A stretch of 64,000 nt of DNA from Onchidella celtica (GCA_963931925.1 OZ007581.1:24970543-25034542), one strand, 5' to 3'; counted from the first letter of the stretch, positions 1-12,648 are shown. Numbers and translations are program-made. The notes: a model not told the origin generated them from the letters alone.

Positions 1-48
1 TGGGGTCGCAGCATGACTATAAGCAATGTCAAAAACATTTTTGACATA
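1..48. repeat. Dispersed repeat fragment with a short palindrome
   Basis: The first ~40 bases closely match 30452-30485, inside the 187-bp insertion in LINE B; both read tggggtcgcagca...ctataagcaa.gtcaaaa. Bases 26-48 form a near-perfect palindrome around tcaaaaacatttttga. The element is cut by the window edge, so its class is unknown. Confidence 0.5.
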
Positions 49-150
49 GCCTCACACTCAGTAAGTGCCCAAGAGCGTCTGAGAACCGGGATGAATAGAG
101 GAAGCTGGTTGCAAAATCTTCTGTGACGTCTCAGCCGTCCTGTAAGACTC

Positions 151-151
<1 letters not shown>

Positions 152-229
<78 letters not shown>

Positions 230-278
230 TGACACTGTGTTTTCAAAAAGGTGGCGTGGGTGGTGAGTGAGAGAGAGA

Positions 279-346
<68 letters not shown>

Positions 347-369
347 GAGAAAGAGAGAGCGAGAGAGAG
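152..369. repeat. Two (GA)n microsatellites with a duplicated flank
   Basis: Two (GA)n tracts (152-227 and about 264-369) are each followed by cctgacact..gttttcaaaaa. The tract and its flank therefore look tandemly duplicated. LSLSLS open frames here are artefacts of the dinucleotide repeat. Confidence 0.85.
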
Positions 370-1428
370 CCTGACACTACGTTTTCAAAAATGTTGAGTC
401 ATATTAAAAACAATTGTTTTGTGTGCTAGCTTTTGTTAATTATGGGATGGATATAAGGCAGTGTGTGGGTGATTCCATGTTAGTTAGGAGGCTTTCCAAA
501 ATAGCTATTGATAGTTTTGGCGACTAGAAGAGGAAATGGAGATCAGATAGAATCATGTGTAATTTGCAATGAAAATTATATTAAACATGATTAAGCAGCT
601 GCTTGAGGATACGTGCTTCACGTATATATTCTAGTTCTAACTCACTGATGAACAGGAAAATCAGTGTACTTCTCCAGCCAAACAGATTTTTCATCCCATC
701 TGCTCTAGATCCTGAAAATATCACTGATCTCTCATTTCTGAGGCGAAAAAGAGATTATAATAATGGAATATGTTGCAAGACAGGTGTTATATGAAAGCCA
801 AACTGCATCTAAAGCTGGAAGCAAATTAGAACATTTCTACCTCCAACAAAGCCTTTAGCGAAAGTAAAACCTCTATCAGCAGACTCAGTTTTTCTTTCGT
901 AATGCATATTAGAAATTAAACGACTTACAAAATGTCATGTAATCAGTGGTACGGTGGAAAACAACAGCAACAACAACACAACAACAACAACAACAACAAC
1001 AAAAAATCAAACTCTCACCTTTCATAGTGGACGACCTTCTGCCAACGATTACAGTATCTTCATGACTTAAACCCTTGAACCCCTAATGGGGCATAGGTCA
1101 TCTACCAAGGTCCTCCACCTTGATCTGTCCTGGGCTGCGGCTTCAATCTGGCCCCACGAGAGTCCCAGCATTTTTGCCTCACTTGTAGTTGATCTTTGAT
1201 TCATGTTTTACAGAAAATTATTATTGTGAAGTATAGAATTAGGTTGTATACATACATATATATCTGAAACATGGCGTCTAAAATTATGATTGATTATGAC
1301 AATTTTGTTTGCACTCAATCATGCCATAAGAAGAAATGGGTCCATGTGAAATGATATTCATTTCAGGACTACCCGCCCCCCTCCCCCCTCAAATTGTATT
1401 GACAAAATGAGCACGACGCAACCATGTA
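370..1428. other. Non-coding interval with an (AAC)n tract
   Basis: AT-rich sequence without a convincing ORF. A (CAA/AAC)n simple repeat lies at about 962-1003. Nothing else was recognised. Confidence 0.6.
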
Positions 1429-1830
1429 ATTGGGGCACGTTTGTGTAGAGGCCAGACATTTTCCTTCATGCCAAAAGTACTGGGTTCGATTCCCGGTGGG
1501 TGCGGGTTTGTTGGATTTTTTGGGACTTTTCTCATATTTTCCTGTTTCCGATCCTTTAAATTTGGTACGTGGGATCGAGCACTTAGTCTTCTCGAATAAT
1601 GACGAAAAACTCATTGCACACGTTAAAGATACTTTGCAGTTTGATATCGAGAAGAGAAAGCCTGATAAGGCCGTTGCCAGGGGCACAATTAAAAAACGAA
1701 AAAAACTCCCCCCCCCCCGCCCCAAAAAAGGCCGACATGTGCGGTACAGTGGCGTCGACGTGTCTACTTCAGTTATAACTGGTCTGAAATGACACTGAGG
1801 TAAATTTCCCACTGACATCAAAAAATTATA
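1429..1830 (+). mobile_element. tRNA-derived SINE, diverged copy
   Basis: The 5' part keeps a recognisable tRNA-like head with a good B box (ggttcgattcc at about 1473). It then shares the body of the copy at 57245 (ttttctcatattttc, ggatcgagca, cttagtcttctcg, cacgttaaagatac) and the AAATTTCCCA...ATACAAAT-type 3' end. The open frames on both strands here are products of the SINE, not genes. Confidence 0.75.
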
Positions 1831-2933
1831 CAAATTAAAAAAAAAAAATTAAAATTAAACAATTAACGGTTTCTTTGTATATAAAAAAGTCAAGAAACGT
1901 ATACATCTCACTGACGTAAACAGTACGAAAAGGAGCTTTAATAAAACAAACAAACAAACAAATGGACCTGGCACATAGACTGAGGACAAAGAGGGAACAG
2001 AAGATCGAATTCGCTAAGCCATCAGTGTCCCCACGACGCAGATACCTGCCACGAAAATTATATAAAAATCGAACTCCACTTTCTGTAGAAACCACAGCAG
2101 GTGTGGCCGTGTTTGGGGAAAACAATAATAGAACTGGATGTAATTATTATTCTCATCTGTGGTATTCTGTGGTATGGCCACAAGCGATAATTATGATATA
2201 TTGTTTATATTTCTTTTAATAATGTCTTTTTTAATGTCGTTCTTTTTAATAAAAATTCGTCTAAAGAACTTTTCAAATTGTACATTTTGTTTAAAGGAGT
2301 GTCTATTCAGGCCGCTAGGTGCCTCTAGGTAGAGAGTAACGGTGGGGTGTTTTGTCTATTCGGGCCTCTAGGTAGCGGCCTGAATAGAGGAGGCCTTTTT
2401 CTAAACACAGCTCGATAATCTGTCTCCGAACCTTTTGTGATTATTTTTTGTCCCTGGTTGGCATTTTACAATTATAATATTCATACAGCTGTCTATCCTG
2501 CTGTACACTAATACACTCAATAAGCTCAACATCACTGGTTAAGACAGAAGCCCTGAAAGGGTACGCGGGGTAATTGGTTTGATAGCTCATTTCTTAACTG
2601 ACTGATTCCAATAAGTCGCAGTGAGTGGTTCCAATTTAAATTTACTCTGTTCAAATAAAATTATTTACACAGTACTTTCTTTGTGCATTTCCTAGATGTG
2701 TTATCATGACTTGCTTTCTGTTTTCTGTGTCTAGTGTTTCTTTAGGCTTTGTTCAGTGGGTAAATAAACTTTTGACTTGTAAATGGAACTCTTTGGGGCT
2801 TCGTTCGCCAGTAAGAAAACTGGCTGGAAGTGAAACAATTAAAAGTGCTCGACGTTTCCAAGTGAATGAAAAAAAAAAGTCTGACGGTGGGACAGTTAAC
2901 GCGTAAAAAGTTTCAAGTCAGCAAGAACTTCAA
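1831..2933. other. Region upstream of the FReD gene with a small inverted repeat
   Basis: No supported gene. Bases 2303-2317 and 2373-2387 are 15-bp inverted repeats (ctattcaggccgcta / tagcggcctgaatag). Two internal copies of cctctaggta lie between them, so this is a small foldback-like structure. The promoter of the gene starting at 2934 should lie here, but I could not identify a confident TATA box. Confidence 0.5.
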
Positions 2934-5900
2934 ATGGGGAAGCTTCAATTTCCAATGGCCAAAACAGCAGTTTTAGCACTCAGCATCCTTGCTTGTGTTG
3001 TCTACTATCCAAGTACTGTGCTATCCTCACGTTCGTTATTCTTCAGAAAGAGTGAATTCTGCCTCAGTACCACTTGTGCGAAAGAAAAAGCAGCGACTGT
3101 TCAGAGTGTAGTTGAGTGCGCACGGAAGTGCTCCGAAATAAACGCATGTTCTGGGTTTGAATACAATCCGACCCAAAGTTTCTGTTCTCTTCTGAAACTG
3201 GACTGCTTCTCTAATGTTTCATGTCCATATGATGACCCGGGCCGGAGTGTGTACGAGGTAAACACAAACGGCCATGGATGTCTAAACCATGGCAGCTATA
3301 ATGACTCTATAGCCACCTGTAGATGTGTTGATGGATGGGTAGGTAAGTACATGACTACACAGCAAAAATATTACTTCAGTTCATTTCAGTCACCAAAATT
3401 GAGAGGCAAAAATGAATTTATTTCTAGACACGCTACTGCATAATCATCTTCGAGTCATTATACAATGTTTGGTTTATCTGTGTAAATTTACAAAAACTTG
3501 ACTCCCTAAAAATTCTCATTTCCCCGAAGGTCGCGCAGGAATGTTTAGCTGGGAGAGGGATAAAAATTCACTTGGGCACATTTGGTCAAATCGGTGTCCA
3601 TGTCGGATTTGGTCGTAATAAAACTCAAAAAGTGATAGAGTCATGTAAACTCATTTGAATAAAGTATTCATGAAAGAAACATATCATTCTGGACATACCT
3701 GAATTCGAGACAGCAGTTTGTTATTCTATACTAAAATTTTGGTCGGCGAAAGTGCCGGTTTCTTGGTCCGGTCGCCATGACTCAATAACGTGTTTGAGAA
3801 ACCGAAAACTTTGTTTTTGATAATATGAACTTATAGAAAAAATGGATAATGGACTACTTTTCACTCAAAAAAAAAATTGTGTACATAGATCAGTTCTTCA
3901 AAATAACAAGACGTAAAAGAAAATGTAATAATAATAAAAATAACTGTTTGTGATATCGTCAGGGTCATTTCACAATTGTCTGACTCATTTTTTGGTCCTT
4001 TTGAAATGAAATGCTCACCGTCATAAGACAATCACTTTGCATCGTTCAGCAGTTACATCGTTTACTTTCGTTGATTTACGCGTTTTGAACGAAAACCCAC
4101 ATCTTCATGGTTAAAAATCACCATTTTAGACTGCGTTAGGGGAGCTAAGCCTATTTACAAAGCCAAAAGTAGAGAAAATGATAAATTGTTTCCACTGTCC
4201 AGCTAAATAGTTTTCTATGTAAAATACTACTCTCCCCAAACAACAGCTACCACCATATTCGAAATATACAGTTATCTTTGATTTAAAAAACAACAAACAA
4301 AAAACACGACTTTAGCAATGAAGAATGACTTTGACGATATAATAATAATTATGAGAATGATGCTAATAATAATAATAATAATAACATAATAACTACGAGT
4401 TCTTCAGGTTACTTGAAGACCTGGAGTACATGCCCGAAACATTTTAATACAGAGTGAATACAAATAAAATTATATTACCTGTATATCGTCTGAGATTATG
4501 ATGTGATTTTAAATGAGGTTCACATTTGGAAAGCAGGGCAAGAGAAAATTACAGCCTTCATTACCGGAGTGCTTGGCCCATGTCGCCAAATAAGCTTTAA
4601 GACGTAGGTCTTTATGTGTGTGTCTGTGGGCGTGTTTTTTTCTCTTTTTGGAAAGGGGTGGGGGTGGGGTGGCAGGTTAGGTTAGAACTTAGGTCTAGTC
4701 AAATGGTCGCGACAACATTTTAGTTGCTGACAAATAGGCCGCAAAAACAGAAAAAAAAAACACAAACAAACAAAGAAAAAACAGACCTTTGTAGACGCTC
4801 TGAAAAATACAAAATGCAAAGAATTTTAAAGGAAAATTGAAAATGGAAATGAAACTAAATTATAGTCCAAGCAAAGGGTCACTTAAGAAGAAAAAAAAAA
4901 GAAAAGAAACTTTATACTGAGGCCGATTGCAAATTTATAGCTTCTCTCTCTCTCTCTCTCTCTCTATCTCTTTCTCGCTCTCTCTCTCTCTCTCTCTCGC
5001 TCGTTCTCTCTATCTCTCTCTCCCTCTCTCTATCTCTCTCTCTCTCGCTCTCTCTCTCTCTCGCTCTCTCTCTCTCTCTCGCTCTCTCTCTATCTCTCTC
5101 TCTCTTTCTCTCTCTCGCTCTCTCTCTCTCTCTCGCTCTCTCTCTCTTCCGAGTATATTTCGCTACATATTCCACACTGACCCTATCAAAATGTATTCCT
5201 GCCTCTCTGACTACCAGGCAGAACTTGCGAGAGGCGTCCATACAACTGCAAAGAACTGTACGACTTCTGGTACCCCGATGGAAGTTACAGTATCATAATG
5301 GACGTTGCTAGGGATCAGTCTTTGCTGCCCGTGACCATATGTTACATCAGGAGAAAAACCTCCACCACGATCATCTTTCGTAATACTGGCCGGCTTCTTC
5401 ACGATAAGTCTTGGCAGAGCTTTATGTCTGGATACACCATTGATACTAGAAACATGTGGCTGGGTTTAGAAAACATACGTGCACTAAACAGAATGGGAAA
5501 TACAGCTGTGTTTTTTAAGGTCATCCTAAGACAAAGTGAGGAGAAAAACTGGAACAGACGGTATCACCATAGTGATTTCCAGATTTCAGACGCCAAGACT
5601 GGGTAAGTAAACAAAGCCACTTTTAGAATCCAGGATTGTCTAGGTTTAGAAATCGAGTAGCGTATAGACTTATAGAGACAGTTCCTGCCAAAAAAAAAAC
5701 AACCCATTAATATTTCGGCCCGTTTCAAAATAATATACGTGGGCTTTTCTAAAAAAAAACTCTCAAACAATTTCACCTAAGTGATTGAATTTTGCATGCC
5801 GATGGTAAACAAATTTGTAGTAACATAATAACATGCTTGCGAATTTTTAACTAAAGAAATTTAGTTTTTTTGTTTTGTTTTGTTTTCTTCACAGCTTTAA

Positions 5901-8013
5901 ATAAATATCAATAACTTGCTACAATGGGCTGCTTACTGTAGGGCATAACATCATTTTTGTCCACACTACTTATTTTCCTCTATTTACTCTTAGCTTCCAC
6001 GTCTTTTGATTAGATCTCTTAATCTGAAATTCACCTTCGATTAGTTGCAAACTTTTCGATATTATGTATGAGAGATACACAGACGACGGACACACAGAAA
6101 TGTTGGACGGAGCGAGAGTTGGATTGAAGAGAATGACGATGAGAGTAAGAAAGAGAGTGTATATTTTGGAAGTGTCTTCTACCTTCAATTTTAGTTTCTA
6201 ATCATTTATTAATCATTGTCATTACTGTTTGAATCAACCTTCTTCCTTCTCTCTCTTCTCTTATTTTTCCATTTTCCCCCTTCTCTCTCTCAGCCCAACT
6301 TTGCTATGTTTCTGTGTGCAATGTGTCTCACACATAATATTGGTGCGTGATATGCCATTTTGCGGTTAAAACAACATAGATATGCGATTAAGAAGTCAAT
6401 TCAGAGATGTTGGGAGAAAAAAGTAGTTGCAGCGCAAGTTCAGAAGAAAGTTGTTTACCTCCGACTAAACTGTAAGCAACCCACGGGTTGCAGTTCCAAT
6501 CCAGTGTCGATATTTATATAAAGCTGACGAAAAGAAAAGAAGAAAGAAAAGAAAAATGCTTAATAACCAAAGATATTGGGCATGCAAACTACAGTCTCGT
6601 AGATGGATTCATTTGAGAGATATTTAAAAAACAAATCTTGGGCGGATTATTTTGAAGCGAGTTATAAAGATGGTCATCATTACTGGTCCAGCGACTGCCT
6701 AAATTATTATTTATAACAAATCCGCGCTCTGACCTTTCCACTTGGAGGGAAAAATAAAATACTGACTTTTGTAGACGCCCTGAAAACTACAAAATGCAAT
6801 ACATTTTAAAGGAAAATTCAAAATGGATATGAAAGTAGATCATAGTCCAAGCAAATGGTTATTTAAGAAAAATGAAAACTTTTTACAGGGGTTCATTGCA
6901 AGTTTACAGCTTTTCTCTGTCTGTCTCTGTATCTCTCTGTCTCTCTGTCTATCTCTCTGTCTCTGTCTCTCTCTCTGTCTTTCTCTCTGTCTCTCTCCCT
7001 CTCTCTCTCTCTCTGAGCCTCTTTAATTCCCTCATTTAATTCCCTACAGGTATTCCTTCACTGTTGATCCCGGCGTTCCAGCTCATTCCGGCACAGATCC
7101 TTTTCCAAATGAGTACGCACTACAAGATGTGCTGACTTTGTGTGCTGGGCGATCATTCTTGACTCCGGATAATGACAATGTGGGACATTAATTTGCTCGA
7201 ACGGTTTTACCTCTAGTTTTGTATCACCTTTTACACTTTTTTTTATAAATCTCGGAGCCTGTCTTTTACACATGTTTAATAGTCCTACCTTTGGCAGCGA
7301 ACCCTATAGGAGGATTTATTCAGACTGTACCTTGTTTTGTAGTTTCCTTCTTTGCTCTTGGTAACAAATGATAATAAGACAGGGAAATTAAAAAAAAAAA
7401 GAAAAGAAAAAACTTCCATAATACTTATTTGTGGAAAAACTAAAGTCTGGGTGCACCTTGAATCTTCAAACAATCAGTGAATATTCAACGGGACAATTCT
7501 CCACACACTAAGCCACACACAACTTTAATAATTGTTTTAGCATTTTTGTTATTGGAGTGATTTGTTCTGTTGCCATTTCTGATATTCTTCTCTTGCATGC
7601 CAGCCACAAAACTGCTCACAACAGGCTGGGACGGGTTGGTGGTTTCCAGATTGCACGAACGGGATTACCGTAAACCCTCTTGGATATCTAGAGACTTCAT
7701 CACTTGGTCCGCCAGGTTCCAAGACCATTCATGTGCCTGGATACAACATGTCGGATGAAAAAGTGCAATCACGGTTTATATCAGCGGCAATGGCCTTTAG
7801 GACTGGTTTGTATACGTTTTGTTCCACTTTCCACACTTGCAATGTTTTATTTCATTCTGGTAATTTGTTGTTGTTGTTTGGAAAGCTGAATTGTTGAAAG
7901 GCATCCACGGAAGTAGATTTTCTACGGTAAAGCAAAGAGAAAAATTAGCCAAAATAGTGTCTAAAGACAATGGCAACAGGAATAAATAGACAGAATATAG
8001 ACAGACAGAAAGA

Positions 8014-8046
<33 letters not shown>

Positions 8047-8678
8047 GAGAAAGAGAGAGAGAGAGAGGGGGGTCGGGAGAGATTAGGTAACTGGGAATGT
8101 AGGCAGTCCGGTAGATAAATAGACAGACAGACAGACAGGCAGGCAGGCAGACAGACAGACAGATAGGCAGACAGACAGACAGATGGACAGATAGATAGAT
8201 ATCAGACAGACAGATAGACAGACTTTATGATAAATTGTGAAATAAAAGTCATACAAAATACGTTGGCGTTGGAATCTCTGAAATCAATCTCCAATCTGCT
8301 TTTTGAAAGAAGTTAACAGGCTTTACAGGAATGCAGACATGAGTTAATTTGATTAACGAACACTTAATGTGACTTTTTGAATGTCTGTACAAAAATGAAA
8401 CTGTAGTTATTTAAGTACATCGAAGTAGATTGTATATGTAATCATTTTAATAATTAAAAGAACGTAGGTTGTGCGGTTCGAGGCAACTTAATATGTTTGA
8501 AGGTGATATGAAGCAAAAATAACGGGGAATGGAGACTAAAAAAATAAGAACCCCACAAAGAAAAAATGGGCTTTAAGCTTTATAAATGTAGGTCGAATTT
8601 ATTTTGAGGCCTGAACGTTTAAGGTCTGCTTAGGATGAAATTTTTACACAGTATTTTCTTTTATTTCCAGTCCATTAG
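2934..8678 (+). CDS. Secreted apple/PAN-EGF-fibrinogen-like (FReD) protein, five exons
   Basis: Proposed coding exons are 2934-3342, 5218-5602, 7050-7179, 7604-7805 and 8671-8678, together 378 codons including the stop. Donors are gtaagt (exons 1 and 2), gtggga (3, weak) and gtttgt (4). Acceptors follow accag, ctacag, tgccag and a long pyrimidine tract ending ttccag. Phases 1, 2, 0 and 1 all match. The product has a signal peptide (about 1-32; an alternative start is Met8) and an apple/PAN-like module (about 43-100) with a CxxxC...CSGFEYN...C pattern. A four-Cys EGF-like module (116-140) ends CRCVDGWVGRTC across the first intron, which confirms that junction. A FReD follows from about 147, with MWLGLENI, a TPDNDN calcium-site-like motif and GTGWWFPDC. 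Likely an extracellular recognition lectin; ligand unknown. Exon 5 adds only two residues and the stop and is the least certain part. Confidence 0.8.
4780..5149 (+). repeat. Intron 1 repeat copy plus (TC)n tract
   Basis: Bases 4780-4940 are about 80 percent similar by eye to 6760-6911 in intron 2 (shared: gtagacg.cctgaaaa, tacaaaatgcaa, ttttaaaggaaaatt, tagtccaagcaaa). Both copies run straight into pyrimidine microsatellites, here (TC)n at 4941-5149 ending about 70 bases before the exon 2 acceptor. Confidence 0.8.
6760..7016 (+). repeat. Intron 2 repeat copy plus (TCTG/TC)n tract
   Basis: Second copy of the block at 4780. It ends in a TCTG/TC-rich microsatellite (6912-7014) about 35 bases before the exon 3 acceptor. 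Either a dispersed element with a pyrimidine tail or a duplicated intron segment would explain the pair. Confidence 0.8.
8009..8222. repeat. (GA)n and (GACA/GGCA/GATA)n microsatellites in intron 4
   Basis: GA-rich tract at 8009-8069 and tetranucleotide tract at 8118-8222, both within the proposed fourth intron of the FReD gene. Confidence 0.9.
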
Positions 8679-8844
8679 CGACCGCCGCTCACTGCTGTAG
8701 GAAGACGAGACGTGACGCAGACGCATCTATTCTATACAGGAGAACAGGTCTTGGTGTAGAGCGTCAGGACGATAAAGTTGGGAATGTGTAGGAGGCAAAA
8801 TCTTACTGTTATATTATGTTGGCATACGTGTTTGGAAATCGAAG

Positions 8845-8850
8845 ATTAAA
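8845..8850 (+). terminator. Candidate poly(A) signal of the FReD gene
   Basis: ATTAAA lies about 170 bases after the proposed stop codon, a plausible distance for the 3' UTR of exon 5. Position and motif are the only evidence. Confidence 0.4.
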
Positions 8851-8937
8851 ATTATTGTACGGAAAAATGTGTTTCTTTTCTTTTCTCTCCTTACATTTTT
8901 AAAGTGCATTTTTGTGTGTATATGTGTGTGCGTGTAT

Positions 8938-9062
8938 TTTGTGTTCTTCGTCAATCTCATTTGGGAAATTTGCCTTCGTGTCATTGCAGTCCAGTTACAG
9001 CTGGAGCAGACGCGTCTTTCGCCAGTTTTGAATGGCTATCTAAAGGGAGCCACAACTCGTAC
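8938..9062 (-). mobile_element. SINE 3'-end fragment
   Basis: On the minus strand it carries the shared 3' segment (ctgcaatgacac...aaggcaaatttcccaaatg) also seen at 20900-20995 and 45210-45260. The tRNA-like head is absent. It lies just past the FReD gene 3' end. Confidence 0.55.
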
Positions 9063-10444
9063 AATATTTGAGCTATAGGTATGGTTATCTCCCTAGAGTA
9101 AAACAACCAAAATCGCCCAAGCAAATGGGGGTTTACATAGCCGGCAGTGAAGGGGTTAATCAGTTAGCACGACAAATTTAAGTTTTAACTAATGCTCGTT
9201 TGCCTTATTTACAGCTTCATTGTTCAACGTTGCCATATCAGTTGAGACGTCGCAGTTTGAATGAAATGAGGTATTCGGACTTCTTTTAAGTAAGTATTTC
9301 TGGTGATGAGAGGCTTTCAACATACAGCCACTACCACTTTTTAAAAAAGAAATTAAATCTTAAAGGGAAATCTATCAAGATATAAATATTTGTTAGCTTT
9401 AAGCAAATGCAGTGTATTAAAGTACATAAATTAAAGTATAAAAACCACTACTTATTTGTGAAACTGTCCTCAACCTGGGCAATTATAATGTGCCAGTTTT
9501 AAAAAAAATTGTTCATCTATTTGAACAAACGAAACTGCTTGGCCCTTTTCAATGTTGTATTTCTGTTGTCTGAAGAACAACCAGACATAGATTCATTCTC
9601 TGCATTTGCAAAAGAATAGCATTCTTATTACTGGAGGTATGCTCAGCTTTTAACACGTGGAAAGACCGTTGTATACTAAACTGTTCTCCAAACAAATCCA
9701 TTGTTATAAATATAGCACTAGCTTATTGAACAAAAAATCACGCTTGGCATACCTCAGGTGTCATCCAGTACATACAGAAATGTTCACATTCCATATTAGT
9801 GCAGATTATTTTCCTTTCGCATGAGCAAAGACAAAAAGTCCACGTTACATCAAGAGCAACAACAGCGAATCGGAATTTTAGGTCTCCAGAAAGAACCAAA
9901 CGTTTTCATTCATCGTTTTGATTTTTTAGCCTACTGCCTGTAGTTAATCTGGAACTCGGCAGAATAACGGGCGTTTTATGCCTCACAGGTTCCATTGCTA
10001 CACACAGAACATAACTTCCAAGCTACTCAACTGTAGTAATTGGATCAAATTTTGAAACCTTAGCTGATGGCGAACCAGGTCAAGTCAGTCTTAACTCTGT
10101 TTCTCTTTCCGTCACCTGACTCAAGACAGCTTGGCAAGACCAAAATACTGAGACATAGGCCTGCGTGTGTCAGTCTGTCCAGTGGGCAGGATTGCACCTT
10201 TAAATTCATAGTTCTCATTTGACAATTAAACCGAAGACAATGCAAACCTCACACAGTGCCTCATCATCACTTTCAGTGATTTTAACATGTCTGACAGTAC
10301 CTAACAAATACGCGACTGGCTGGAAACAGATGGCTAATTCTGCTGTTGTTTTAGGGTCTCTTGAGAAAAATAAAAGCCAGAAAATTATTATTTACCAATT
10401 ACCTCACTTTTTTTTCATTCAATTTTTATGCTGTTATTTTCAAT

Positions 10445-11139
10445 TTGCATACAATCTCGTATCTGAAGCCCTTAGAACAGTCTTCGTCACTGAGAAAAAC
10501 AACGTCTTTCCTACTGTGCACGCATTGCTTCCAGACCCACCATTTTGGTTCATCCTAACTTTACTTAAAGACAAGAGCTTTCATATAATCACTCAGTACC
10601 CCATCACCCTCTTGCTATAAAAATCTGTTTAAAACGTTTCTCAGGTCAAGACCAATCCACAACCTTTGGTTTCGCCAGATTCGTTTCAGAATTTTTGAAC
10701 TTTTTTATGGATTTCAAGGACATCAAAAAAATCCTCCTTTGACTTCACAAACTTTGCCGGCGTCTGAATAATTTTACTTATAATGAAATATCCCAAGGCA
10801 GGCTGAGACGCCGCAGTAATGATGAAGTAGTTGAGATTCACCTTTATCATCACAGATGCTAGAGTAAACGTTGTCTTCTACGCCATTGGGAGACGGAAAT
10901 GGAACGCTGACCACGTTTCCAGGTGTTCAAAATCTTGAACTCACATTATACATGACATGTTTACATTGATATCCCTAAGTGTCCAGACACGTAAGACCAC
11001 AGGACAATCATGGAAGGTCCGAGCTCCAGTAAGGACCGGTCTGTGGGTTGTTGATGAGGTAGAACTGTCGTGAAAATTTAGCTGCTCTGCCATTAGTTGT
11101 AGGTCACAAGATGATCGCTGTCCACGGAATATTAAACAT
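10445..11139 (-). pseudogene. CTLD pseudogene A1
   Basis: On the minus strand this aligns end to end with the intact lectin gene at 43941-44660. It begins with an ATG at 11139 in the same context (cattcattgaattgac on the plus strand) and passes through segments matching the apple-like module and CTLD. No long frame survives: indels and stops break it throughout. It is a module-mate of copy B1, about 1.7 kb away, and has an equally broken counterpart at 23540-24218, so it was probably dead before the segmental duplication. Confidence 0.75.
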
Positions 11140-11423
11140 TCATTGAATTGACAGCCAAAGAATGTAAACATTGTATTAAGCCCATTAACTGATGAGCTTT
11201 TAACATTTTCCTGCTCCCTCAAAATAACGTATGCTGTTATTCAAGATAATATGCTGATTAAAAGGTTCCCCATTATATCTTTAAAACTTTTTAGAACAGA
11301 ACCTCCGTGTGCTCTCAAGTCATCCCATGATTCTCCTTTCACTGGAGCAAAGATAAAACGTCCACCATCAAATTAAGAGCAATAGCAGCAAAAAAGATAT
11401 TTAAGCTTCCAAACAGATAAAAG

Positions 11424-11696
11424 GGTTCACAGTGGCCTAGAAACAATGTGCTCGCCTCTCATGCCGAAGGTACTGTGTTCGATCCAGAGTCGTTGCAGGC
11501 ATGTTGGAATATTGTTTTTCGGGAGAAAAAAATCCTGTCCCTGATCATATGGTGGGTAGGATCGAGCACCTAGTCTTGTAGGACAAGGACGAAAAACGCA
11601 TGTGCGTGCACGTTACGGATTTAAAGATACTTTGGCAGTTAAACATCGGGAAGAGTAGGCCGAACAAGGCCACTGCCCTAGCAAAATTCTAAAAAC
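11424..11696 (+). mobile_element. tRNA-derived SINE in duplication copy 1
   Basis: Head gtggcctag...gctcgcctctcatgcc, a degenerate B box (tgttcgatcc), then the family body (aggcatgttgga, aggatcgagcacctagtctt, gccgaacaaggccactgcc). It sits at the same place as the SINE at 25843 in copy 2, so it predates the duplication. Confidence 0.8.
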
Positions 11697-12330
11697 TAAT
11701 CAATATCACAAAACACACAGAAAACAGAACAAGAAAAAAAAACTACAATAAAAGTGAGGTTTAAATGCCAACGGCAGCGAATCTTCTAAAATGAAGACCT
11801 AAACACAGACACAAACCTTTTCGTTCATCGTTTTGTTTTATTAATATAATGACTGTATATAGTTAATTGGAAACTGCTAATTATGGGGCATGTTTTATTC
11901 CTCATGGATTATATTGGATTATCATTTCCAGTTTATGCAAAACACAAAAAGTAAACCTATTAACAACAACAACATAACAGAAAGTGGATTTTTTTTGTCT
12001 TTGCAAAATGTCTCAAATAATGATAAAGTGACCACATCAAGCGCCAACATAGACAGTAAATCATATTTCAGTTATGGTCCCATCAGTTCTTTCGTCAGTT
12101 CTCCCTTTTACGAATTTCCATACATGATGGAAGTTGATAGTTCAGATCTAAGCTACTGGCGCAGTGAGTCAAATCTCTTTAGTGTCTGCTTTGACTTTCT
12201 GCATGAAGTCTCTCTTTTCCTCAGCTGACTCAAGTCAGATTTGACGAGCCCAAATTGGCGAGACAGACGTATTTCAGTGTGGCCAGTGCCCGAGGTCCCA
12301 TCTTAATCGTTCATTCCACAGTCCTCATCT

Positions 12331-12648
12331 CATAATAATAATAATAATAATAATGGATGGCATTTATATAGCGCATATATCTATTAAAAATGCCCTATGT
12401 GCTTTACAGAAGCAACATGTCAAAATTCATGGTAAAAACTATTACAAAAAATCTAACATTGGACTCTTTATCAAAATAGAAGGGGCATACAGAAACACCC
12501 TTATAAAAGCTCACACACACAACCACAATTAATACACACATACAAAGCTCACACACCCACATGCGCGCGCACACACGCACAGATGCCAAGCTTGGACTTT
12601 TACTCACTGCTCAAAATATGATGAAAATAATTGTTTTGAGTTGTTTCA
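12331..12648 (-). mobile_element. Private retroelement insertion with (ATA)n end and tatatagcgc motif
   Basis: It interrupts sequence that is continuous at about 26748 in the sister copy (ctcata|gcaaaaccg). It begins with (ATA)n, then atggatggcatttatatagcgc...gtgctttacag. This is the reverse complement of the motif at 58803-58877, so the 3' tail is at the left. It also contains a CA-rich stretch at about 12507-12580. The product looks non-coding. Confidence 0.7.

Noticed and set aside
58..246. Open frames rich in LSLSLS at (GA)n tracts here and at 4912-5298, 40227-40527, 52997-53401 and 58548-58817
   Set aside because: They are translations of dinucleotide repeats with no domain or conserved flanks.
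1430..1792. 120-codon frame and its opposite-strand partner 1369-1833
   Set aside because: Both lie inside a SINE copy; comparable SINE copies are open in other frames by chance.
11890..12228. 112-codon frame with a close match at 26362-26655
   Set aside because: The pair is kept only because the segments are recently duplicated. A more diverged relative near 43540-43770 is not open, and the region is 3' flank of the lectin copies on the other strand.
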